64,000 nucleotides of DNA. It comes from Sphingomonadales bacterium. GTDB taxonomy: Bacteria; Pseudomonadota; Alphaproteobacteria; Sphingomonadales; Sphingomonadaceae. A program made the position numbers and the translations under genes. Below, in pieces: positions 20,771 to 30,058 of the stretch. The DNA lies in the NCBI GenBank assembly GCA_947470185.1, contig CANIRZ010000001.1:30013-94012 (forward strand), given 5' to 3'. Under the pieces are notes generated by a model. The model saw only the letters and a list, made by a program, of their open reading frames with translations, made no database searches and was not told the origin of the DNA. How positions within the stretch are numbered: the stretch's first letter is position 1; each line of letters begins with the position of its first letter.

Positions 20771-22045
20771 TTAATTATGAGGGTTGGCGGGAATAGGTTG
20801 CGTGGTGCCGGGCCGCGTGAACAGCTTGCCCCTCTCGCACCATAGGACAAGGCCAAGCGCCACAAGCCCGCAATAGAAAAAACCAAGCGCTACGGGAAAG
20901 ACCGTGCCGTCAAACTGTTGCCCGATCAAGGCGCCCAGCGATGCGGCCAGAACCGTGCGGACAAAAGTCTGGAACGATGATGCCGCGCCTGCAACATGGC
21001 CAAAGGGCGTCATTGCAATCGACGAGAAGTTCGAACCGATAAATCCGATCATCGCCATATTACCCGTGAGCAGTACCAAGAAGATCGGAAGCGAGGTTGG
21101 CACAAAAGTGGCCGCAAGCAATTGCAAACCACCCAGCGCGATAAAGGTCAGCAGCGCAGTTTGCGACACACGGCGCGCGCCAAAACGTTCGACGATGCGC
21201 GAATTGGTGAAGTTCGATGCGGCAATGCCAATGGCGATTATGGCAAAGCCAATGGTGAAGAAATCCGCGGCATGGAAGACTCGATCAAACATCTGCTGCG
21301 AGCTGTTGAGATAGCCAAACAGGGCACCCTGCGTGACGCCGGCCCCAATCATATAGCCAGCCGAATTGCGGTTCAGGACAACTATCTTCCATGCTTTGGC
21401 CAGCGCGTGTGGCTGAATGGGAATGACATTTTCTGGCGCCAAGGTTTCGGGCAACCGCACATAGACCCAGATCGACGCGGCGACGGCCATGAAGGCCATG
21501 ATGTCGAAAATCGTGCGCCAGCCTGCAAATAGCAACACCATCTGACCAATCGTTGGCGCGACGATGGGCACGATCATGAATATGAGAAAGATTGTCGACA
21601 TCCGCCGCGCCATGGCATCGCCTTCAAACTGATCGCGAATGACCGAGATGACGAGAACCCCCATCGCTGCCGCCAACAGCCCATGTGCAAACCGCATCAT
21701 AAGCATGATTTCAAACGTTGGCGCTATCGAGCAGGCCAATGAAAAAATCGCAGCGCCAAGTGTTGCGATCAGCAATATCGGCTTTCGGCCATAACGATCA
21801 GACAGTGGACCGTAGATCAGCGCACCAATCCCGGTGCCTGCCAAAAATGTCGAAATTATGTATTGAATCTGGTTCGGGTCAGCGATGCCAAGGCCGCGGA
21901 CCATCGCGGGGAATGCGGGTAACATGGCATCAATCGCAAGCGCGTTGAGCGCCATGAGAGATGACATCATGACCGTGAGTTCGCGTGGACCGATAGTTTT
22001 CTTAGCTGGATTCTGTGATGCCATGTCGGGCCTATGCGGGAGCAT
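20771..22045 (-). CDS. MFS multidrug transporter, Bcr/CflA family
   Basis: MLPAFPAMVRGLG; GALIYGPLSDRYGRKPILL; ~12 TM. Confidence 0.9.
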   Translation of the reverse strand: MLPHRPDMASQNPAKKTIGPRELTVMMSSLMALNALAIDAMLPAFPAMVRGLGIADPNQIQYIISTFLAGTGIGALIYGPLSDRYGRKPILLIATLGAAIFSLACSIAPTFEIMLMMRFAHGLLAAAMGVLVISVIRDQFEGDAMARRMSTIFLIFMIVPIVAPTIGQMVLLFAGWRTIFDIMAFMAVAASIWVYVRLPETLAPENVIPIQPHALAKAWKIVVLNRNSAGYMIGAGVTQGALFGYLNSSQQMFDRVFHAADFFTIGFAIIAIGIAASNFTNSRIVERFGARRVSQTALLTFIALGGLQLLAATFVPTSLPIFLVLLTGNMAMIGFIGSNFSSIAMTPFGHVAGAASSFQTFVRTVLAASLGALIGQQFDGTVFPVALGFFYCGLVALGLVLWCERGKLFTRPGTTQPIPANPHN

Positions 22046-22071
22046 TGGTTATTTTGCCACCCGCTAAATCG

Positions 22072-22770
22072 TTACAGTAGCCCGGAGCTGCGCATACTGT
22101 TGAAACCGTTTTTGCCGATAATGATATGGTCGTGCACTGCAATTCCGAACTTTTTCCCCGCGTCGGCAATGTTGCGGGTCATCGTAATGTCCTGCCGGCT
22201 TGGGGCGCTATCCCCGCTTGGATGATTGTGGACAAGGATGATCGCAGCGGCGCCCAGATCCATCGCGCGCCGGATGACTTCGCGGGTATAAATCGCGGCT
22301 TCGTCGATTGACCCTTCGCTTGCAACCTCATCACGGATCAGCATGTTTTTGCTGTTGAGATACAAGGTGCGCACACGCTCAATCGTAAGATGCGCCATGT
22401 CGGCGCGCAGATAATCGAGCAAAGATTGCCATGAGGACAAGATCGGCAGTTCACGCACTGGTTCGCTCAACAGGCGAAGCGCCGCAACCTGAACGATTTT
22501 TAAAGCAGCAACGCTCGTTTCGCCCATCCATTTTTCTTGCAAGATACTGTCGGCGTCGGCGGTCAGCAAGGCGGCGAGACTGCCATATCGGCGAATTAAG
22601 TCTTTCGCAATTTGCTTGGTATCGCGGCGCGGAATGGCGAGCGCGAGCAAATATTCGATCAGTTCATGGTCGTGGAGGCTGTCGCCATTTTTCTCCAGCA
22701 AACGTTTGCGCAAACGTGCGCGGTGGCCAACACCATGGTGCTCTGTCTTGTCCGCGCTATCCGTCATCAC
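22072..22770 (-). CDS. radC: RadC/JAB-domain DNA repair protein
   Basis: HDHELIEYLLALAIPRRDTKQIAKDLIRRYGS; LVHNHPSGDSAPSRQDI. Confidence 0.94.
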   Translation of the reverse strand: MMTDSADKTEHHGVGHRARLRKRLLEKNGDSLHDHELIEYLLALAIPRRDTKQIAKDLIRRYGSLAALLTADADSILQEKWMGETSVAALKIVQVAALRLLSEPVRELPILSSWQSLLDYLRADMAHLTIERVRTLYLNSKNMLIRDEVASEGSIDEAAIYTREVIRRAMDLGAAAIILVHNHPSGDSAPSRQDITMTRNIADAGKKFGIAVHDHIIIGKNGFNSMRSSGLL

Positions 22771-22800
22771 TGCTATCCTGTTGTGATAGAAGCCTTTTCT

Positions 22801-23106
22801 GTGAATTTTGCATCGAGCGCAAGCGGCTTAAAGCGAATGGCGTTGCAACCAGACGGTTATCTTGGCTTTGCAACCACGCCGTCCCCCGCAACCCGCGCGT
22901 TGGTTGAGGACATCAATATCAAGCGTAGGGCGGCATATTCGAAAGAAGCGCTCACCAATGGCGCAACGGTTGAGGAAATGGCGCTGCGTAGCGGCTGTTG
23001 CTTGATTGCAGAACGCACGGTTGCGGGCGAAAAATACCAAACACCTTCGGGCCAATGGAAAACCCGCGATGGCAGTGCGCCGGAATTGGACCCGCGCTGC
23101 CCCTAA
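22801..23106 (+). CDS. YdbL-family (DUF1318) protein, apparently lacking the usual signal peptide
   Basis: QPDGYLGFATTPSPATRALVEDINIKRRAAYSKEALTNGATVEEMALRSGCCLIAERTVAGEKYQTPSGQWKTR; GTG start at 22801 uncertain. Confidence 0.6.
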   Translation: MNFASSASGLKRMALQPDGYLGFATTPSPATRALVEDINIKRRAAYSKEALTNGATVEEMALRSGCCLIAERTVAGEKYQTPSGQWKTRDGSAPELDPRCP

Positions 23107-23226
23107 AGCTGAAATAAGCGTCAGGCGCGTGTTCCCGAATAAGGGATGATACCGTCTTAAAACCCCGCTGGGGCACGGATGCCCGGCGCCGGCCTGTTGC
23201 ATTGCAACATTCTTGCGTGCGCGCTG

Positions 23227-23255
23227 TTGACTTGGCGCAGACGCTCTCCTAAAGC
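23227..23255 (+). promoter_or_regulatory. Candidate sigma70-like promoter upstream of atpI
   Basis: TTGACT - 17 nt - TAAAGC; no experimental support. Confidence 0.35.
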
Positions 23256-23321
23256 GCCGATGCCTAGGCGGGGTTGCCCCGATTTCGTGGTGGTTCCCTT
23301 TGTTAAAGAGGATGGAATCAC

Positions 23322-23639
23322 ATGATGTCGGACAATTCCGGGCAGGATGGCAAAGGCAAAAGTGACGCTCGGCTCGATTCGTTAGACATGCAGCTGAAAG
23401 CGGCGCGGAAGGCCGAAGCAGAACGCGCAGGTAAAGATCAGGTTCCAGCCAAAGGAATGCGGCAAGGGAACAGGGTTTTAACTGAGCTGATCGCTGGTCC
23501 TGCTGGTGGTGCACTGGTTGGGTGGTTGTTTGACCGCTTGCTGGGTACTTCGCCTGCGCTTCTGTTGGTCTGCATGTTTTTGGGCATCGCAGTCGCCTTC
23601 AGGAACATTATAAAGATCTCAGGGGAGCGTCCGGAATAG
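23322..23639 (+). CDS. atpI: ATP synthase protein I
   Basis: ELIAGPAGGALVGWLFDRLLGTSPALLLVCMFLGIAVAFRNI; directly upstream of atpB. Confidence 0.88.
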   Translation: MMSDNSGQDGKGKSDARLDSLDMQLKAARKAEAERAGKDQVPAKGMRQGNRVLTELIAGPAGGALVGWLFDRLLGTSPALLLVCMFLGIAVAFRNIIKISGERPE

Positions 23640-23703
23640 TCTGGGCGCTTAAGTCGTATAATATGCCCACGCGAAATCGCTTGGGTGTGGAAAAAACAGG
23701 GTA

Positions 23704-24495
23704 GTGAACGTGGCAGGCGAAAGCGGCAAAATCGATCCGATGCACCAGTTCCAGATTGAGCCGCTCGCGCAGCTCAATATTGCTGGATACGACGTCTCCT
23801 TCACAAACTCTTCGTTGTTCATGATCCTCGTATTGGGCGCCTTGTGGCTGTTCATGTGGGGCGGAATGAAACGTGACCTGGTTCCCGGTCGCTGGCAGAT
23901 GGCGGTCGAAGGCGTAACCGGCTTCGTCAACAATATGCTGACCTCAAGCGTTGGTCCCGAAGGCAAAAAATATGTGCCTTTGGTGTTCTCGCTGTTCATG
24001 TTCATCCTCATGGCAAACTTCATGGGCATGATGCCATTTGGTATCGTCCCCGGCGTGCACCCATTCACGGTCACCAGCCACCTGACAATCACCGCCGTGC
24101 TTGCGGTCATCAGCTTTGGTACGGTTTTGATCGTTGGCTTTTGGAAGCATGGCCTGCACTTTTTCAGCCTGTTTGTTCCACATGGCACACCTTGGTGGTT
24201 GCTGTGGCTCATCCCGCTGATTGAGCTGTTTTCGTTCCTTATCCGCCCATTCAGCCTCGCACTTCGTCTTTTTGTCGCCATGACAGCTGGGCACGTGTTG
24301 ATGAAGGTGTTGGCGGGCTTCGTCATCAACGGCCTGAACGCAGAAGCTGCGTGGGTGCCATTGGTGGTCAGCATCCCTTCTTTCATCCTGATGATTGGTA
24401 TCACGCTGCTTGAGCTGCTGGTATGCGCCATTCAGGCCTATGTATTTGCACTTTTGACTTCGTTGTACATCAACGACGCGGTTAATTTGCACTGA
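23704..24495 (+). CDS. atpB: F0F1 ATP synthase subunit a (GTG start)
   Basis: MHQFQIEPL; PFSLALRLFVAMTAGHVLMKVLAGF; LLELLVCAIQAYVFALLTSLYINDAV. Confidence 0.95.
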   Translation: MNVAGESGKIDPMHQFQIEPLAQLNIAGYDVSFTNSSLFMILVLGALWLFMWGGMKRDLVPGRWQMAVEGVTGFVNNMLTSSVGPEGKKYVPLVFSLFMFILMANFMGMMPFGIVPGVHPFTVTSHLTITAVLAVISFGTVLIVGFWKHGLHFFSLFVPHGTPWWLLWLIPLIELFSFLIRPFSLALRLFVAMTAGHVLMKVLAGFVINGLNAEAAWVPLVVSIPSFILMIGITLLELLVCAIQAYVFALLTSLYINDAVNLH

Positions 24496-24539
24496 GTTTT
24501 TTCTACTACCCATATGTATTTTTGACAGGAGTTATTATC

Positions 24540-24767
24540 ATGGACGCAGAAGCAGCAAAATTGATCGGTGCAGGTCTTGCAGCAATTGGTGCCGGCCTCG
24601 CCGCTGGTGGTGTTGGTAACGTTTTCGGTTCGTTTCTTCAGGGCGCTTTGCGCAATCCTGCAGCAGCTGACGGTCAGCAGGGTCGTTTGTTCATCGGCTT
24701 CGCAGCTGCCGAACTTCTCGGTCTGCTTGCGTTCGTTGTTGCGATGATCCTGATCTTCGTTGCCTAA
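24540..24767 (+). CDS. atpE: F0F1 ATP synthase subunit c
   Basis: MDAEAAKLIGAGLAAIGAGLAAGGVGNVFGSFLQGALRNPAA. Confidence 0.96.
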   Translation: MDAEAAKLIGAGLAAIGAGLAAGGVGNVFGSFLQGALRNPAAADGQQGRLFIGFAAAELLGLLAFVVAMILIFVA

Positions 24768-24778
24768 TTGACGGTTTC

Positions 24779-24799
24779 GCCCCGGCACAATGCCGGGGC
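24779..24799. other. Perfect GC hairpin between atpE and atpF'
   Basis: GCCCCGGC-ACAAT-GCCGGGGC, followed by ATTCTTTC. Confidence 0.7.
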
Positions 24800-24826
24800 A
24801 TTCTTTCATAAGGACAAGCGCGTAAT

Positions 24827-25321
24827 ATGCCCCAGATTAGTCAGATCCTTGAAACCTATGCATCGCAGTTTTTTTGGCTGCTTATTGTCTTTGGCCTGAT
24901 CTATTTTACGATCGGTCATGGCATGTTGCCAAAAATTGAAGCGAGCATGGACGCGCGTGATCGCAAGATTGCGGACGACCTTGCTGCGGCTGAGCGTGCG
25001 CGGGCAGAGGCAGACAATCTGGGCGACAGCGGTGCTGCCGACCTCACGGCGGCACGGACCGAGGCGCAAGCCAAATCCTCCGCTGCCAAGGCGAAGGCCG
25101 CAAAGGACGCCGATGCGCGTCTGGCGAAGGCCGATGCCGAAATCAGCATTAAGGTCGCTGCGTCTGAAGCCGAACTGGCGAAGGCGACAGCCAAGGCATT
25201 GGCAGGCATTGAAGCCGTTGCGGCAGACGCTGCGGCGGATATCGTTGCCAAGGTTTCCGGTGCTAAGGTGACATCTGCGCAAGCCGCAACAGCAGTGAAG
25301 GCGGTAATGTCGCATGGCTAA
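24827..25321 (+). CDS. atpG: F0F1 ATP synthase subunit b'
   Basis: MPQISQILETYASQFFWLLIVFGLIYFTIGHGMLPKIEASMDARDRKI. Confidence 0.92.
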   Translation: MPQISQILETYASQFFWLLIVFGLIYFTIGHGMLPKIEASMDARDRKIADDLAAAERARAEADNLGDSGAADLTAARTEAQAKSSAAKAKAAKDADARLAKADAEISIKVAASEAELAKATAKALAGIEAVAADAAADIVAKVSGAKVTSAQAATAVKAVMSHG

Positions 25322-25973
25322 TCCCACTATTGCAACCCAAGCGGCCACCGCCGCGGCACCTGCAAGTAATATGGCAGCACCCGCAGCCAAAATGCAGGAA
25401 GCCGAAAAGACGCTTGATATGTTGGAGGACGACGCCGTCCCTGTGACCCATTCGGGTACAGAGGCAGCACCGGCCGGCGAACATGCCACGCCATCGGCGC
25501 TAGGCTTTGACGCCACGATGCTCGTCGCGTTGGCGATGTTGGTGGTGCTTGCGCTGGCCATCTGGAAAAAGGTTCCTGCCATGATCGCAGGTGCGTTGGA
25601 CAAACAGATTGCAGGCATCAAGCAGCAGTTGGACCAAGCAACAGCGCTGCGCGCCGAAGCTGAAGCCATCAAGGCCGAATATGAAGCCAAGGCAAAGCAG
25701 GCGGCAATTGACGCCGAAGCGATGAAGGCTGCGGCGGAAGAAGAGGCCAAGTTGATTGTTGCCCGAGCCAAATCCGATGCAACGGCATTGATTGGCCGTC
25801 GTGCACAGGCAGCCGAGGAAAAAATCGCCGCCGCTGAACGCGCCGCGATTGCCGATGTGCGTAAGACTGCGGCCATGGCTGCTGCTGCTGCTGCTACGCA
25901 ACTTATCGCTGCGCATCATGACGCAAAGGCCGACGCCGCGCTTATCGACGAATCGATCGCGCAGCTAAACTAA
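25314..25973 (+). CDS. atpF: F0F1 ATP synthase subunit b with long N-terminal extension
   Basis: TM MLVALAMLVVLALAIWKKVP followed by Ala/Glu-rich coiled coil; ~65 aa Ala/Pro-rich region before the TM. Confidence 0.88.
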   Translation: MANPTIATQAATAAAPASNMAAPAAKMQEAEKTLDMLEDDAVPVTHSGTEAAPAGEHATPSALGFDATMLVALAMLVVLALAIWKKVPAMIAGALDKQIAGIKQQLDQATALRAEAEAIKAEYEAKAKQAAIDAEAMKAAAEEEAKLIVARAKSDATALIGRRAQAAEEKIAAAERAAIADVRKTAAMAAAAAATQLIAAHHDAKADAALIDESIAQLN

Positions 25974-26042
25974 GCTTACATCCCGCACATTCGCGGGATT
26001 GAGATTGAGTCTGCCAATGGCTCCGCCTACATGGCAGGCATC

Positions 26043-27986
26043 ATGTCCAAAGCCGAACGTCCCGACCAGCCAAACGCGGCCTCCCGCTTTAACGAGGAAA
26101 AGGCGACCTATGCGGTTCGCGGCGCCGACACGCCTGATCTCGACACCGGCATTGCCGCGATCCGCAATGTCCTCAAGACCCTGCCGCTAAAGCCCGGCGT
26201 CTATCGCATGCATGATGCACGCGGCGATGTGCTCTATGTGGGCAAGGCCAGGGCGTTAAAGAACCGGGTCGGCAACTATGTGCAGATCGACCGGATGCCC
26301 AACCGCCTGCGCAGGATGGTGGCGCTGACGCGTTCCATGACTATCGTCACCACCAACAGCGAGGCAGAGGCCCTGTTGCTTGAGGCGCAGTTGATCAAGC
26401 GTTACCGCCCCGCCTACAATGTTCTGTTGCGCGATGATAAAAGCTTTCCCTTCATATTGTTGCGTGCGGACCATAAATTTCCACGCATTCAAAAACATCG
26501 CGGTGCACGGCGGCATAAGGGCCAATATTATGGGCCGTTCGCCAGCGCCGGCTCCGTCAACCAGACGCTGAACGCGCTGGAGAAACTGTTCCTGTTGCGC
26601 AGTTGCTCCGACAGCTTCTTCAACAACCGCGACCGGCCTTGCTTATTGTATCAAATCAAACGGTGTTCGGCGCCGTGCGTCGGGCGTATCGATGACAGCG
26701 CGTACGAAAGCCTTGTCGCCGACGCCAAATCCTTTCTCGACGGCAAATCCTCCGTTGTGCAGGCAAAGCTGGCGCAGGAAATGGAGACCGCCGCCGAAGC
26801 GCTTGATTTCGAACGCGCCGCTATGGTCCGTGACCGGTTAAAGGCGCTGACCTTCATTCAAGGGTCGCAGGCGATTAACGCCCAAGGTGTTGGCGATGCA
26901 GACATATTCGCGCTGGCGCACCGCAATGGCGTAATGGGTATTCAGGCGTTTTTTATCCGTGGTGGGCAGAATTGGGGGCATCGGTCCTTCTTCCCCGCCC
27001 ATGTCGCCGAAATAAGCGAGGATGAAGTGTTCACCAGTTTCCTTGCGCAATTTTATGAAGATGTCCCGCCCGCAAAATGCATTTTTCTGGACAGGCAACT
27101 GACGGAGGCGGATTTGTTGGCGCAGGCGTTGTCCGAACGGGCCGAGCGCAAGATTGAGATTAGCGTGCCGCAACGCGGTGACCGGGTGCGCCTTGTAAAA
27201 CAAGCCACGCGCAACGCCGAAGAAGCGCTCGATCGCAAGCTGGCCGAAAGCACGACGCAGGGCAAATTGCTGCAAGAGGTTGCTGACCTGTTCGAGCTTC
27301 CGGAACCGCCGCGTCGTATCGAAGTATATGACAACAGCCATATTCAAGGGACCAACGCCCTTGGCGCGATGATCGTCGCGGGGCCGGAAGGCTTCATTAA
27401 GGGCCAGTATCGCAAGTTTAACATCAAAAACCCCGACACTGCGCCGGGTGATGACTTCGCCATGATGCGCGAAGTGATGGCGCGGCGCTTTGGCCGGTTG
27501 ATGGCAGACGATGCCGATCAGGAACGCGACGAAAACTGGCCCGACCTCGTCCTGATCGACGGCGGCAAAGGGCAAATGAGTTCCGTTATGCAAATCGTAC
27601 GCGAATTGGGGGTCGAGGATGTTGCCTTTATCGGCATATCCAAGGGCCCCGACCGTCATGCCGGTCGCGAGACATTCCACTTTCCCGATGGCCGCGAGTT
27701 TACGCTGCCCGTCAACGCACCTGTCATGTTCTATTTGCAGCGATTGCGCGATGAGGCGCACCGCTTTGCCATTGGCGCGCACCGTGCCAAGCGCAGCAAG
27801 GCCATTACCGTCAGCCCGCTTGATGAAGTGCCGGGCATTGGCCCGTCACGCAAAAAGGCGTTGCTGATGCATTTTGGCACGGCCCGCGCGGTGCGCAACG
27901 CCAGCCTTGAAGACCTGCAAAAAACGCCGGGTGTGTCCGCCGCCGTCGCGCAAACGGTATATGATTACTATCATAGCAACGGATGA
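26043..27986 (+). CDS. uvrC: Excinuclease ABC subunit C
   Basis: KPGVYRMHDARGDVLYVGKARALKNRVGNY GIY-YIG; EVYDNSHIQGTNALGAMIV; C-terminal HhH. Confidence 0.96.
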   Translation: MSKAERPDQPNAASRFNEEKATYAVRGADTPDLDTGIAAIRNVLKTLPLKPGVYRMHDARGDVLYVGKARALKNRVGNYVQIDRMPNRLRRMVALTRSMTIVTTNSEAEALLLEAQLIKRYRPAYNVLLRDDKSFPFILLRADHKFPRIQKHRGARRHKGQYYGPFASAGSVNQTLNALEKLFLLRSCSDSFFNNRDRPCLLYQIKRCSAPCVGRIDDSAYESLVADAKSFLDGKSSVVQAKLAQEMETAAEALDFERAAMVRDRLKALTFIQGSQAINAQGVGDADIFALAHRNGVMGIQAFFIRGGQNWGHRSFFPAHVAEISEDEVFTSFLAQFYEDVPPAKCIFLDRQLTEADLLAQALSERAERKIEISVPQRGDRVRLVKQATRNAEEALDRKLAESTTQGKLLQEVADLFELPEPPRRIEVYDNSHIQGTNALGAMIVAGPEGFIKGQYRKFNIKNPDTAPGDDFAMMREVMARRFGRLMADDADQERDENWPDLVLIDGGKGQMSSVMQIVRELGVEDVAFIGISKGPDRHAGRETFHFPDGREFTLPVNAPVMFYLQRLRDEAHRFAIGAHRAKRSKAITVSPLDEVPGIGPSRKKALLMHFGTARAVRNASLEDLQKTPGVSAAVAQTVYDYYHSNG

Positions 27987-28041
27987 CTATCGCTTGCAGT
28001 TGTGAATTGGCTGAGTACAAAAGCGCGACAGGGAGAGACAT

Positions 28042-28929
28042 ATGCCAACCGTCCGCGCGAACAATATCGATATCTATTATGAAGAAAGCGGACCTGCCGA
28101 TGCGCCAGTGATCCTGCTCGTCATGGGACTTGGGACGCAGATGATTGCGTGGCCCGAGGATATGATTCAAGGGCTGGTGGCGCAGGGCTTTCGCGTTATC
28201 CATTATGACAATCGCGATGTTGGCCTGTCGCAACGCATGGATGGAGCGCCCGCACCCAATCTGATCTGGACGATGGTCAAGGCGCGCGTTGGCTTGCCGA
28301 CGCGGGCAGCGTACACGCTGACGGACATGATGCAGGACGGTATTGCCTTGCTGGACGCGCTTGGCATAGAAAAGGCGCATATTGCTGGCGCATCAATGGG
28401 TGGCATGATTGTGCAATTGATGGCCGCACATCATCCGGACCGGATATTGACGATGACGTCCATCATGTCCACCAGCGGAAGGGCGGGGCTTCCGGGGCCG
28501 CGCGCCGATATACGCAAGCGGCTGATGGCGCCGCGCCCGTCCAATCCGACGCGCGAACAGGCAGTGCGCTTGGGCGCTGAGTCTCTCGAAACGATTTCCT
28601 ACGCCGATAAGAAACGGCCCAATAGTGCGTTTGCGGATATGGCTGCACGCGCGTTTGACCGGAGTTATTATCCCATCGGTATGAAGCGGCAGCTGCTGGC
28701 GATTATGGCCGACGGTAGCCGCGTAAGCCGCCTGAAAACCATCAATGTGCCGACCTTAGTGGTACATGGCGGCGCTGACCCGCTTGTCCCCAAAGAGGGA
28801 AGCGAAGACATTGCGCGGCTCGTGCCCAATGCGCGTTTGGAGATTATCCCGGAAATGGCCCATGATTTGCCGCCGTCGCAAGTGGGGCGCATGGTTGATC
28901 TGATCGCGGGGCATGCCAAAGCACAATAA
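28042..28929 (+). CDS. Alpha/beta hydrolase
   Basis: GASMGGMIVQLMAAHHPDR nucleophile elbow; VVHGGADPLVP. Confidence 0.9.
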   Translation: MPTVRANNIDIYYEESGPADAPVILLVMGLGTQMIAWPEDMIQGLVAQGFRVIHYDNRDVGLSQRMDGAPAPNLIWTMVKARVGLPTRAAYTLTDMMQDGIALLDALGIEKAHIAGASMGGMIVQLMAAHHPDRILTMTSIMSTSGRAGLPGPRADIRKRLMAPRPSNPTREQAVRLGAESLETISYADKKRPNSAFADMAARAFDRSYYPIGMKRQLLAIMADGSRVSRLKTINVPTLVVHGGADPLVPKEGSEDIARLVPNARLEIIPEMAHDLPPSQVGRMVDLIAGHAKAQ

Positions 28930-28991
28930 ATATATGGCGCGCCGCACAGTATATTGATTGCGCCGCACTGCGGGTTCGATACAGACAGCGC

Positions 28992-29303
28992 ATGACAAAC
29001 AATCAGCTATTGCTTGAAGCTATCGCGCTCAAAAAATGTGTCACTGCGGTGTACAATAATGTGGCGATGAAGCTGGCCCCGCATGTCCTCTATTCCAAGC
29101 ACAGCGCCTTGTTCGTGGATGCCGTGATACTGGAAAAAAATGGTGAGCTTCGCCGTGAGAAGAAGTTGGGTGCGTTTCATTTGTCGGGGCTGAACGACCT
29201 CCAGTTGACAGACCAGCCGTTTGCAATCGACGCCTTGTTCGATCCGGCTGCCGAAAAATATCAGGACGCGATGTTATTCGTGGTCGACGCGGACGCAGGA
29301 TAG
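28992..29303 (+). CDS. Small stand-alone WYL-like domain protein
   Basis: MTNNQLLLEAIALKKCVTAVYNNVAMKLAPHVLY...LGAFHLSGLNDLQLTDQPF; WYL-like pattern. Confidence 0.6.
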   Translation: MTNNQLLLEAIALKKCVTAVYNNVAMKLAPHVLYSKHSALFVDAVILEKNGELRREKKLGAFHLSGLNDLQLTDQPFAIDALFDPAAEKYQDAMLFVVDADAG

Positions 29304-29340
29304 CACTTCCCCTCACGCCGCAGTCTTGGCATGATGGCGC

Positions 29341-29931
29341 ATGGATATTTCGGCATCTGCCATCATCTGCGCTGTCCGTAACCATGGTGAAACGGGTGCG
29401 ATCGTGCGGGCATTTACGGCGGAGCACGGCATGCTCGCTGGCTATGTGCAAGGCGCGCGCGGGCGGCAGTTGCGGCCGGTCCTTATCCCCGGCAATGTCA
29501 TTAAGGGTGAATGGCGCACCCGCATAGCGGGTCAATTGGCGCGCCTTACGCCCGAACCATTACACAGCCGCGCGCATTTATTGGGCGAGCCGCTGGCGAT
29601 TGCGGCAATTGACTGGGTCACGGCGCTGACGGCGGCTACATTGGCGGAAGGCGTGCCATATCCGCGGGTACACAGCGCTGTTGATGGGTTGCTCTCAGCA
29701 ATTGAGCTTGCCCCTGCGGCACGGGTGTGGGCGGGGGCTGTTGCCCAATATGAGACGCTGTTGCTCGCCGAGCTTGGCTATGCCGAGGACCATGATACCG
29801 ACAGCGCGCCCGTGGCGATGATGGCGCAGACGCGCAAACGTCTGGTGGCGCATGTCCTAGGCGACCGCCGCGCCGACGTGATGGCCGCGCGCGAACGCTT
29901 GGTGGAACGCTTGAAAAGGGCGGTTGCATAA
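29341..29931 (+). CDS. recO: DNA repair protein RecO
   Basis: [46 protein letters not shown]. Confidence 0.92.
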   Translation: MDISASAIICAVRNHGETGAIVRAFTAEHGMLAGYVQGARGRQLRPVLIPGNVIKGEWRTRIAGQLARLTPEPLHSRAHLLGEPLAIAAIDWVTALTAATLAEGVPYPRVHSAVDGLLSAIELAPAARVWAGAVAQYETLLLAELGYAEDHDTDSAPVAMMAQTRKRLVAHVLGDRRADVMAARERLVERLKRAVA

Positions 29932-29969
29932 GCCCGCTGCTATTGGCAGGGGAGGGATAAAGTTTGGCC

Positions 29970-30042
29970 TGTCACCCTGAACTCGTTTCAGGGTCTTAAT
30001 CCAGCTTTGAAAGTAAGATGCTGAAACGAGTTCAGCATGACA
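29970..30042. repeat. REP/BIME-like imperfect inverted repeat
   Basis: Arm 1 tgtcaccctgaactcgtttcagggtctta; arm 2 is reverse complement of tgtcatgctgaactcgtttcagcatctta; 15-bp perfect core CTGAACTCGTTTCAG/CTGAAACGAGTTCAG. Confidence 0.85.
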
Positions 30043-30058
30043 AGAAAGTTTTATACGG

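Noticed and set aside
24806-25876. 356-aa minus-strand ORF antisense to the ATP synthase b'/b genes
   Set aside because: Ala/Ser-rich shadow of the Ala-rich coiled-coil coding sequence on the + strand; no family-like motif.
26838-27782. 314-aa minus-strand ORF antisense to uvrC
   Set aside because: uvrC motifs are unambiguous on the + strand; antisense frame has no recognisable domain.
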